Positions 43,181-50,396 of a stretch of 64,000 bases of DNA are shown here, piece after piece (positions within the stretch are counted from its first letter, which is position 1; each line of letters starts with the position of its first letter). The translations under genes were made by a program, and so were the position numbers. The notes below the pieces were generated by a model, which did not search any database, was not told where the DNA came from, and saw nothing but the letters and a program-made list of their open reading frames with translations. This DNA is from an uncultured Prevotella sp. (GTDB lineage Bacteria; Bacteroidota; Bacteroidia; Bacteroidales; Bacteroidaceae): NCBI GenBank assembly GCA_944319915.1, contig CALUEY010000039.1, forward strand, positions 1 to 64,000, written 5' to 3'.

Positions 43181-44089
43181 ATGGAACCAAACATAATAAG
43201 GCAAAACTCTGCCAAGGCATGGCTGCTGGCCGCAAGGCCCAAGACGCTTACAGGAGCAGCCGTGCCTGTGATGATTGGGCTGTCAATGGCATATACCGAT
43301 GCAGCCTCAACTGGCATCATGTTCAACTGGACTGCCGCTGCCCTATGCTTCTTGTTCGCAATGACAATGCAGATTGACGCAAACTTCATCAACGACTATT
43401 TTGATTTCATCAAAGGTACCGATGACACCGAAAAGCGCCTCGGGCCGCGCAGGGCATGCGCACAAGGGTGGGTAAAGGCAAGCTCCATGAAATATGCCAT
43501 AGCCTTTACTACACTTGCAGCGTGCGCAATAGGTTTTCCGCTGATATTCTACGGTGGAATCGAAATGCTGCTCGTTGGAGCTGTTTGCGTGCTTTTCTGT
43601 TTCCTCTACACCACGTTCCTGTCATACATTGGCCTTGGCGACGTGCTCGTGCTCGTTTTTTTCGGCCTGGTGCCAGTGTGCGTCACTTATTATATCCAGC
43701 TGCGCACTTGCCCCTGGACTGCTGTTGCAGCATCGGTGGCTTGCGGACTCGTAATAGACTGTCTATTACTGATAAACAACTACCGCGACCGCGACACAGA
43801 CCGCGAGGCAGGAAAGTGCACGCTGGTAGTGCGCCTCGGCGCACATTGCGGCAGACTGCTTTACCTTAGCAGCGGGCTAACGGCCTGCCTGCTCGGCATA
43901 GTTTTCGCAATTAATGGACATTGGGCAGCCTGCGCCCTGCCCGTCGTCAGCTACCTGCCGCTGCATATAGGCACTTATCGCAAGATTGTGCGCATCAACC
44001 GCGGCAAGGCCCTTAACATTTGCCTCGGCGAAACAGCCCGCAACATGTTCGTCTATGGTCTTGCCGTAAGCATCGGCCTATTGATATAA
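43181..44089 (+). CDS. menA: 1,4-dihydroxy-2-naphthoate polyprenyltransferase
   Basis: Attaches the prenyl tail in menaquinone synthesis. It is an inner-membrane UbiA-fold protein of 302 residues with eight to nine helices. The first Asp-rich motif is INDYFDFIKGTDD (near 75-87); the second is NNYRDRDTDREAGK (near 195-208). The start MEPNIIRQNSAKAWLLAARPKTL matches the family, so the ATG at 43181 is used instead of 43091, which lies upstream of the promoter. Menaquinone would be the quinone pool of this anaerobe-type chain. Confidence 0.92.
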   Translation: MEPNIIRQNSAKAWLLAARPKTLTGAAVPVMIGLSMAYTDAASTGIMFNWTAAALCFLFAMTMQIDANFINDYFDFIKGTDDTEKRLGPRRACAQGWVKASSMKYAIAFTTLAACAIGFPLIFYGGIEMLLVGAVCVLFCFLYTTFLSYIGLGDVLVLVFFGLVPVCVTYYIQLRTCPWTAVAASVACGLVIDCLLLINNYRDRDTDREAGKCTLVVRLGAHCGRLLYLSSGLTACLLGIVFAINGHWAACALPVVSYLPLHIGTYRKIVRINRGKALNICLGETARNMFVYGLAVSIGLLI

Positions 44090-44135
44090 ACAAGTATTTT
44101 TACCATCCCCGAAGATGTATCTTTTATCTTCTTTT

Positions 44136-44231
44136 GGGGTAAGTCTCGAGGCTGTCTCTCCGCTGCCTTCCCTCATGCACTACAGCCTAACACTCATCTC
44201 TCTGCAAAGAAACAGCCTCGAGACTTACCCC
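44136..44231. repeat. Long inverted repeat with 20-base perfect arms
   Basis: GGGGTAAGTCTCGAGGCTGT (44136-44155) and its exact inverse at 44212-44231 enclose 56 bases; pairing extends outward with TTTT/GAAA. It lies about 50 bases after menA and could be its 3' structure, but the arms are unusually long and the loop is large and unstructured-looking. It might also be a small nonautonomous element. Confidence 0.7.
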
Positions 44232-44391
44232 GAAATGAATTCAACCCCAATCGCCGTTAGACTGCCCAAACTATATTATTGCTCGATTGTTGGCTCTTAA
44301 GCCATCTTCCGCGCTGATGCCGGGCTTAAATCTAATGACCGATTCGGGTTAAAAGCATTGCAAGATTCAATATGTACCATCAGACACTTAC

Positions 44392-44544
44392 TCACCTAAA
44401 GAACTTGTAATATAGTATTGCAAGCAATGCCATCAGCACGAATGCCACAACAGCCCTAACCAGGCAACCTGCCATCTTCTTGATAAGCACAATGCCAATG
44501 ATGACCATCAGCAGTGCCACAACGTAATAAACCAAATTTTCCAT
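44392..44544 (-). CDS. Small two-helix membrane protein
   Basis: A 50-residue product from the ATG at 44544 (MENLVYYVVALLMV...). It consists of two hydrophobic helices joined by a basic loop (IKKMAGCLVR) and ends YYKFFR. The family is not recognised. The longer upstream frame (to 44652) reads through charged and non-membrane sequence and is less likely. No clear promoter; the gene is isolated between menA's hairpin and a 22-base array. Confidence 0.6.
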   Translation of the reverse strand: MENLVYYVVALLMVIIGIVLIKKMAGCLVRAVVAFVLMALLAILYYKFFR

Positions 44545-44687
44545 AGTCAATCTTATTATAATCGTTGGCAGCATGCCTTGTTTGACATAGCTGCACACCA
44601 CCGTCACGGATATGTGTTTTGTAAGAATTTCATACCATTGGAGGTTTCCCAAACCAACACCCTGGCAATCAGCGAGTTACATTGTGT

Positions 44688-44797
44688 ATCATTTCATCAT
44701 CCCGAAAAGGCCGTCTTGCGCTGCAATACATACCGTTTTAGCCAGCCCAAAAGGCCATATTGACAAGCAGAAAAGCCTGCAATGGACTGCACTGCAG
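44688..44797. repeat. 22-base periodic array, copy 4
   Basis: Units of 22 bases start at 44688, 44710, 44732, 44754 and 44776. The clearest are 44710 (GCCGTCTTGC...), 44732 (ACCGTTTTAGCC...) and 44754 (GCCATATTGACAAG...). It lies just past the 3' end of the pseudouridine synthase gene. No MITE is adjacent; the nearest relic is about 1 kb away. Confidence 0.72.
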
Positions 44798-44820
44798 ATT
44801 TTGTAAGGATATCTTATCGC

Positions 44821-45720
44821 TCACTTAAACATCCGCCTGAACGCCGTGGGAACCGGTGTTTCAAACTCCATGCGCTCACGTGTCACTGGATGATAGAAAC
44901 AAAGCCTGTAAGCGTGTAGGCACAAACGGTGGAGCGGATCGTCGCCGTTGCCGTATTTTGCGTCACCACAAACAGGATGCCCAATGTCTGCCGAATGTAC
45001 CCTGATCTGGTTCTTGCGCCCAGTCTCAAGCTGAAACTCAACGAGGGAGTGCTCTGTGGTACGTGCCAAGACATGGAAATGCGTCACGGCGTATTTACCC
45101 CCGTTGTCGAATGGTGACGAATATGTTATATAAGCTTTGTTATCTTTCAACCAACTGGCAATGGTTCCGCCCTCTTCAACGATCTCACCACTGAGCACAG
45201 CCACATATCTGCGGTCATACACGATGTCGTGCCAATTGTGTTCCAATATTTGCTCGGTCTGTATGTCTTTGGCGTACACCATGAGTCCGCTTGTGTCACG
45301 ATCCAGGCGGTGCACAACATGAGCGCGACATTTCTGGCGCGAATGCTCAAAGTATTTGTCAAGGACAGCCTTGACATTGAGCGACGAATGGCCTGCAGCC
45401 ATCGACAGAATGCCTACTGACTTTTCAAGCACCACAATCCATCGGTCTTCATAGACGATTTTAATGTAACGACTCTTAAAACCATTTTGGTTGCGCTTAG
45501 TCTTGCTTACTGCAACCTTCATACCTGGACGCAGCATATAGTCAAACTGCGTAACGCACTTGCCGTCAACAAGGACGCCACGCCCATGCAATGTGTCCTT
45601 TACTTTGTTGCGGCTTTCATTGACATTTGCCAAAAGGAACTGGAGCAAAGCACATTCCTCGCTTACTTCAAAATACCAATAATCACCCTTACGGTTATCA
45701 CTCGGCATATTCGTCTTCAT
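44821..45720 (-). CDS. RluA-family pseudouridine synthase
   Basis: Isomerises uridine in rRNA or tRNA. In 299 residues the N-terminal 70 form a degenerate S4 RNA-binding domain (LHGRGVLVDGKCVTQFDYMLRPGMKV in part). The catalytic HRLDRDTSGL places the active Asp near residue 141, and the family marks GRKNQIRVH and GHPVCGDAKYG follow. The target base cannot be told. The -7 box upstream is exact, but its -33 spacing is short. Confidence 0.92.
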   Translation of the reverse strand: MKTNMPSDNRKGDYWYFEVSEECALLQFLLANVNESRNKVKDTLHGRGVLVDGKCVTQFDYMLRPGMKVAVSKTKRNQNGFKSRYIKIVYEDRWIVVLEKSVGILSMAAGHSSLNVKAVLDKYFEHSRQKCRAHVVHRLDRDTSGLMVYAKDIQTEQILEHNWHDIVYDRRYVAVLSGEIVEEGGTIASWLKDNKAYITYSSPFDNGGKYAVTHFHVLARTTEHSLVEFQLETGRKNQIRVHSADIGHPVCGDAKYGNGDDPLHRLCLHAYRLCFYHPVTRERMEFETPVPTAFRRMFK

Positions 45721-45742
45721 CTTGCTTATTTGAAAAGTGCTG

Positions 45743-45750
45743 CAAAGTTA
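45743..45750 (-). promoter_or_regulatory. -7 box of the pseudouridine synthase gene
   Basis: TAACTTTG on the minus strand, an exact match 23 bases before the ATG. A TTTG lies upstream at 45771-45768, but the spacer is only 17 bases. Confidence 0.6.
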
Positions 45751-45792
45751 CACATAAAAAATGAGAGCAAAAAGGGTTGTGCCTATAAATAA

Positions 45793-45832
45793 AATGGATT
45801 TCCACGGCAGACACAATCTTCAACAAAAATCC
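45793..45832. repeat. Possible relic of the MITE-like element
   Basis: TCCACGGCAG followed about 15 bases later by AACAAAAATCC resembles the right end of copy B (34768-34795 region) with small insertions. It is short and lacks the terminal repeat. Confidence 0.35.
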
Positions 45833-45933
45833 GCATCGCATGTTCTATTTTACTACTTGTAATACTCACCAGGGCGAAACCGCAACTTCATTTTTTAGTA
45901 AATAAGAACACGGGCAAAACAAACTGGCGACAA

Positions 45934-45976
45934 AATGAAAAACAAATGGGTTGAGCAATAAACTGCACAACCCATT
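45934..45976 (-). terminator. Terminator of the L28-L33-DUF4295 operon
   Basis: AATGGGTTG (45945-45953) pairs with 45968-45976. On the minus strand the stem is followed by TGTTTTTCATTTTG. It lies 25 bases past the DUF4295 stop. Confidence 0.78.
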
Positions 45977-46000
45977 CACAAGATAAATAAATAGTATATC

Positions 46001-46159
46001 TTAGTTCTTGAAGAAGTCTTTTACGGCCTCGTTGGGAACCATCTGCTCGTCAAAGATGTAAGCCCCTGTCTTCGGACTCTTGACCATCTTTATAACTTTT
46101 GAATATGCACGACCATCCTTAGAACCTTCATGGAGGGTTGCAACGGTTTTCTTTGCCAT
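46001..46159 (-). CDS. DUF4295 family small protein
   Basis: A 52-residue basic protein (starts MAKKTVATLHEGSKDGRAYS, ends VPNEAVKDFFKN). It is the Bacteroidota-specific DUF4295 family that regularly follows rpmG. It is likely a ribosome-associated protein from position, size and charge. It starts 24 bases after the L33 stop and ends before a terminator. Its function has not been established as far as I know. Confidence 0.9.
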   Translation of the reverse strand: MAKKTVATLHEGSKDGRAYSKVIKMVKSPKTGAYIFDEQMVPNEAVKDFFKN

Positions 46160-46183
46160 GTGTCAAGAAACTTATTTTGTTTG

Positions 46184-46372
46184 TTATTTTATCTCTTTAT
46201 GAAGAGTCATCTTCTTCAAGATGGGATTGTACTTCATCAATTCCATCCTATCAGGAGTGTTCTTGCGATTTTTTGTGGTCACGTAGCGACTTGTGCCTGG
46301 CAGGCCACTGTTTTTCATCTCGGTGCACTCCAATATAACCTGGACACGGTTACCTTTTACTTTCTTTGCCAT
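46184..46372 (-). CDS. rpmG: 50S ribosomal protein L33
   Basis: Large-subunit protein of 62 residues ([18 protein letters not shown]..., [15 protein letters not shown]). Only one cysteine remains, so it lacks the CxxC zinc ribbon and is a zinc-independent (C-minus) L33. Six bases separate it from rpmB. Confidence 0.95.
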   Translation of the reverse strand: MAKKVKGNRVQVILECTEMKNSGLPGTSRYVTTKNRKNTPDRMELMKYNPILKKMTLHKEIK

Positions 46373-46378
46373 AATAAA

Positions 46379-46642
46379 TTAGTCTCCTATCACTTTAATG
46401 TCTTTCCAGTCGCAATATCCCTTGGAGACAGCCTGCTTCAATGCAGCATCCAATCCCACCTTGTTTATCAAGCGGAGGCCAGCGGCACTAATCTTCAAAC
46501 TAATCCAGCAGTCTCCCTCAACATAGTAGAATTTCTTTCTGAAAAGGTTAACATCAAAGCTGCGCTTTGTGCGATGCTTTGAGTGAGACACATGATTTCC
46601 CACCTGTGCCTTCTTTCCCGTAATCTGACAAATCTTCGACAT
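46379..46642 (-). CDS. rpmB: 50S ribosomal protein L28
   Basis: Large-subunit protein of 87 residues ([35 protein letters not shown]). It has no CxxC pairs, so this is also a zinc-independent form. First gene of the rpmB-rpmG-DUF4295 operon. Confidence 0.95.
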   Translation of the reverse strand: MSKICQITGKKAQVGNHVSHSKHRTKRSFDVNLFRKKFYYVEGDCWISLKISAAGLRLINKVGLDAALKQAVSKGYCDWKDIKVIGD

Positions 46643-46693
46643 TTCTATCTAAGTTTTTGTTGTTCTTTTTTGTTACTTATTCCAAACAGTGTG

Positions 46694-46724
46694 CAAAGGT
46701 ACGGCATTTTTTCTTAAAAACAAA
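46694..46724 (-). promoter_or_regulatory. Promoter of the rpmB operon
   Basis: Minus strand: TTTG (46724-46721), 19 bases, TACCTTTG (46701-46694), both exact; leader of about 45 bases. Confidence 0.83.
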
Positions 46725-46842
46725 ATATTTGCGCTAAAAATCAGCACTTTAAATAAGTTTTTAGATTCCTTTGCCGCTATCACTGCACACACTAAATTCC
46801 TATTTGCCAGGAAAGGGAGCGAATTACCCCTCAGATATAGGG

Positions 46843-47352
46843 CTACATTTCCTCTATGGGTTCTGGCTCACTGCGAAGGAAATCAAGGAAAATCTGCATT
46901 GCCTTTTTTGTTGCAATTGCAAGATTGATGTCACGGCCATGGTCTTCTTCTACCTTGAATGTCTTAACCCTATCTGCCGAGCCACATGCCACCCAAATCG
47001 TGCCAATCGGAATTTCTTTCGTGCCTCCAGTAGGGCCGGCAAAGCCTGTAGCCGCAATTGCGAAATCAGTAGAAAGAGCTCTGCAAGCCCCTTTTACCAT
47101 GGCAATTGCAACTTCCTCACAAACAGCTGTTTTCTCTTCAAGAAGCTCATGCGAGACACCAAGTAGCCGCTCCTTGATTTCGTTCGTATAAGATATGATG
47201 CCACCTTTAAAATATTTTGATGCCCCTGGCACTGATATTATGGCTTCTGCAATTCGCCCGCCTGTGCAACTTTCCGCAGTGGCAAGTGTCTGTTCGCGCT
47301 CCCATAGGAGCTGGCTGATCTCTCTGCTTATTATCTTGCTTTCAAATTCCAT
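46843..47352 (-). CDS. pncC: CinA-type nicotinamide-nucleotide amidohydrolase
   Basis: Hydrolyses nicotinamide mononucleotide to nicotinate mononucleotide, recycling NAD. The 169-residue protein is the stand-alone C-terminal CinA domain: TAESCTGGRIAEAI near 27-40, a conserved YTNEIKERLLGV, and ATGFAGPTGGT near 107-117. The N-terminal molybdopterin-like half of CinA is absent, as in E. coli PncC. It follows tsaD with a 16-base gap. Confidence 0.92.
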   Translation of the reverse strand: MEFESKIISREISQLLWEREQTLATAESCTGGRIAEAIISVPGASKYFKGGIISYTNEIKERLLGVSHELLEEKTAVCEEVAIAMVKGACRALSTDFAIAATGFAGPTGGTKEIPIGTIWVACGSADRVKTFKVEEDHGRDINLAIATKKAMQIFLDFLRSEPEPIEEM

Positions 47353-47368
47353 GACATAAATTTATTTG

Positions 47369-48406
47369 TTACTTAAACGTTATTTTTGAAAATGCCGGAA
47401 CATCCATGCTACAAAAATCACCATCAAGATATTTATAATATCCAGTAACACCAATCATTGCAGCATTGTCCGTAGTATAACTGAACTTAGGAATATATAT
47501 AGTCCACCCAAAACGCTCCGCATGTTCACGGAAAGCCGCCCTAAGGCCATTATTGGCACTTACCCCTCCGGCTACAGCCACGTGCTTGATACCAGTGGCC
47601 TTTACAGCCTTACGCAACTTTTTCATGAGTATATCTACAATCGTATGCTCCAAGCTGGCAGCAATGTCCTCCTTGTGTTTCTCAATGAAATCCGGCTCTG
47701 CAGCCACCCAATCACGCAACGAATACAAGAACGAGGTTTTCAACCCGCTAAAGCTATAATCAAGGCCAGGAATGTTTGGTTCTGCAAATTTATATGCCAT
47801 GGGATTCCCTTGCCTTGCCAATCGGTCAATGATTGGACCTCCTGGATACCCCAGCCCCATTACTTTGGAGCATTTGTCGATAGCTTCACCCGCAGCATCG
47901 TCTATCGTCTGCCCGAGCACTTCCATGTCATTATATGCATTCACCCTGACTATCTGCGAATTGCCCCCACTGACGAGCAAGCAAATAAATGGCAATGGCG
48001 GAGCAGACTCATCATCGTCATTTTCCTTAATGAAATGAGCCATGACATGACCTTGCAGATGATTGACGTCAATAAGAGGAATACCCAATGCACGCGCAAA
48101 TCCTTTGGCAAAACTCACTCCAACAAGCAAAGACCCCATCAGGCCAGGGCCTCTGGTAAATGCAACTGCGGAAAGCATATCCTTGGTGATACCAGCTCGC
48201 TTTATTGCTTGGTCAACCACGGGAACAACATTCTGCTGATGGGCGCGCGATGCCAATTCTGGTACAACGCCACCGTATGCCTTATGGACATCCTGACTCG
48301 CTGTTACATTACTTAATAGCACGCCATTACGCAAAACGGCAGCAGAAGTGTCATCGCAACTGCTCTCAATACCTAATATATATATATTCTCTTTGTCCTT
48401 GGTCAT
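47369..48406 (-). CDS. tsaD: tRNA threonylcarbamoyltransferase TsaD
   Basis: Catalytic subunit that puts threonylcarbamoyl on A37 of ANN-decoding tRNAs. It has 345 residues in an ASKHA fold. The start ILGIESSCDDTSAA is near residue 10, the metal-binding HLQGHVMAH near 118, and VSGGNSQIV and GVSANNGLR follow. The ATG at 48406 gives the usual N-terminus, rather than 48436. Upstream map is 7 bases away, so map-tsaD-pncC is probably one transcript. Confidence 0.95.
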   Translation of the reverse strand: MTKDKENIYILGIESSCDDTSAAVLRNGVLLSNVTASQDVHKAYGGVVPELASRAHQQNVVPVVDQAIKRAGITKDMLSAVAFTRGPGLMGSLLVGVSFAKGFARALGIPLIDVNHLQGHVMAHFIKENDDDESAPPLPFICLLVSGGNSQIVRVNAYNDMEVLGQTIDDAAGEAIDKCSKVMGLGYPGGPIIDRLARQGNPMAYKFAEPNIPGLDYSFSGLKTSFLYSLRDWVAAEPDFIEKHKEDIAASLEHTIVDILMKKLRKAVKATGIKHVAVAGGVSANNGLRAAFREHAERFGWTIYIPKFSYTTDNAAMIGVTGYYKYLDGDFCSMDVPAFSKITFK

Positions 48407-48413
48407 AAAGCTC

Positions 48414-49280
48414 TTATTCTGACAAGATTTCCACACCGTGTTCAGTCATGAGAAATGTATGCTCCCATTGTGCGCTAGGCAATTCATCACCAGTGATGAC
48501 TTCCCATCCATACTCGTCATCTGCATCGATGAACACTTTCCATGTACCCATGTTTATCATCGGCTCTATGGTGAAAACCATGCCAGGGACAAGCAGCATA
48601 CCAGTTCCGCGATGGCCATAGTGTAGCACCTCTGGCTCCTCATGGAATTGCAGCCCAACCCCGTGGCCACATAAGTCGCGCACTACGCCATAATGATATT
48701 TCTCTGCATGCTTCTGAATGGCGTGACCTATATCTCCTATAAATCCATAGGGTTTGGCAGCCTCTGCCCCAACTTCAAGACATTCACGTGCAACCCGCAC
48801 TAACTGCTCTTTCTCTGGCGTGGTCTTACCTATGACGAACATACGTGACGCATCGGCATAATAACCGTCAAGAATGGTAGTAAAGTCTACATTTACGATG
48901 TCTCCCTCTTTAAGAATGTCGGTTGACTTGGGAATACCATGGCATACCACCTCATTGATGCTGACGCATACACTCTTGGGAAACCCTTCATAATTGAGAC
49001 AAGCCGGAGTTCCTCCATGGCTTACGCAATAGTCATAACAAATCTTATCAATCTCAAGAGTTGACATACCTTCGTGTATGTTCTTGGCAACTTCATCCAA
49101 CACACCAGTATTGACAACTCCGCTGCGACGAATACCCTCAATCTGCTCCGGAGTCTTTATAAGGTCACGTGTAGGCACTAACTTTCCTTTGTTTTCCCAG
49201 AACATCACTTGCTTATCCATCTCAGTGAGCTCCACTCCAGGCAAAGCGTGCCATCTTCTTTTCTTACCAAACATTTGCAT
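48414..49280 (-). CDS. map: Type I methionine aminopeptidase, extended form
   Basis: Removes initiator Met from nascent proteins. At 288 residues it is about 35 longer at the N-terminus than the E. coli enzyme (MQMFGKKRRWHALPGVELTEMD). The metal ligands are in VDFTTILDGYYADAS (two Asp), CGHGVGLQFHEEP (His, Glu) and the final SAQWEHTFLMTE (Glu). A second ATG (49274) six bases later is also possible. The role of the extension is unclear; mycobacterial-type extended Maps bind the ribosome, but homology here is not shown. Confidence 0.92.
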   Translation of the reverse strand: MQMFGKKRRWHALPGVELTEMDKQVMFWENKGKLVPTRDLIKTPEQIEGIRRSGVVNTGVLDEVAKNIHEGMSTLEIDKICYDYCVSHGGTPACLNYEGFPKSVCVSINEVVCHGIPKSTDILKEGDIVNVDFTTILDGYYADASRMFVIGKTTPEKEQLVRVARECLEVGAEAAKPYGFIGDIGHAIQKHAEKYHYGVVRDLCGHGVGLQFHEEPEVLHYGHRGTGMLLVPGMVFTIEPMINMGTWKVFIDADDEYGWEVITGDELPSAQWEHTFLMTEHGVEILSE

Positions 49281-49495
49281 AAAAGCTTAAATCCATGCAA
49301 AATTACAACTTTTCCACAAAATGACAACCGTCTCGCCATATTTTATTTTTGTTTGCCATTGTCCATTGAAATTATTCAATAGCCATATAATCAATTCACA
49401 GGCAACAACCAACGACATACGAACAATAAGAAAGCACGCTTATCTTTATCGAGAATACGAAAAAAACAGACGATTAGGCTATCTAACAATGCCGT

Positions 49496-50011
49496 TTAAG
49501 CCAACATTCGGTGCATATAACGGCGCATCTCTTTTCTTGCTGCGCCAAGTCTGTTTTCCACACTCTTGTAAGTTTCGCCAAGTGTATTGGAAATCTCGGC
49601 AACACGCAGTCCGCCAATGACGTTCAGCTTATAAATTTTACGTGACCTCGGCGAGAGATGAGCCATGCCGCGCTCGAGCAACTCCGTTATCTCTGTAGGC
49701 GCATAGACCGATGTCGGTTCATCCCCAATGTCACTTATGCCCGAATGCTTCTTTACATAAATTTCATGCTGGGCTACAGATTTTCGATGGCGCCAATAAT
49801 CAGCCACCAAGTTCCGCGCAATTGAATACACAAGACATGGCAAGGTCACAGCCGAAATCATCTTGTCCGAATTGAGCAAACGCAGAAACACATTTTGCAC
49901 AATATCTTCGCTCTCAAAAGAACAACCTGTGCTCTTGCTTACAAAAGCTTTCAGCTCGTCCAAATGGAGGCGATAGTATTCTGCCACAAGATTCTTGGAA
50001 GTCTCTGTCAT
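49496..50011 (-). CDS. ECF-type RNA polymerase sigma factor
   Basis: Alternative sigma-70 family factor with regions 2 and 4 only, 171 residues. Region 2 is near 20-90 (FESEDIVQNVFLRLL, YSIARNLVADYWRHRK). Region 4 is near 110-165 (AHLSPRSRKIYKLNVIGGLRVAEISNTLG). No anti-sigma factor, FecR or SusC/D pair is adjacent, unlike most Bacteroidales ECF sigmas, so its trigger is unknown. It diverges from htpG. Confidence 0.9.
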   Translation of the reverse strand: MTETSKNLVAEYYRLHLDELKAFVSKSTGCSFESEDIVQNVFLRLLNSDKMISAVTLPCLVYSIARNLVADYWRHRKSVAQHEIYVKKHSGISDIGDEPTSVYAPTEITELLERGMAHLSPRSRKIYKLNVIGGLRVAEISNTLGETYKSVENRLGAARKEMRRYMHRMLA

Positions 50012-50396
50012 TGGTATGTTATAGTTTTAGTTTCTATTACTTTTGCAATTCAATCCATGCAATGATGATTTTGAACCATCACCTAATCGCACGGCTTCTT
50101 AACTGCAAAGATACCATTTTAGACTAAAAAACTACAATTAATCATTGGATAAAATTATGTCTACAACAAAAATTCCCCCTTTTTTATACGAAAAGGCATT
50201 TACACATAAGCTTTTGTAGGCACTGGCATACAAACAACGCTGAAATTCATGTCGCACATTTAAACAATGCGGCCAACAGATAGCAATACCATAAGCCAAA
50301 ACATATTGAACACCTATCGTATCGAAGCACAAACTTTGGCATATATTTTGCAATTCCCTCATTGAATTTAAAATACAATTTTAACTACATAAGAAT
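50012..50396. other. Intergenic stretch between the sigma gene and htpG
   Basis: Divergent regulatory gap. It has a candidate sigma-gene -7 box, TATCTTTG on the minus strand at 50113-50106, with a poor -33. No TAnnTTTG was found close to htpG, so htpG may use a different factor such as a heat-shock type signal. No repeat or RNA gene was seen. Confidence 0.5.
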
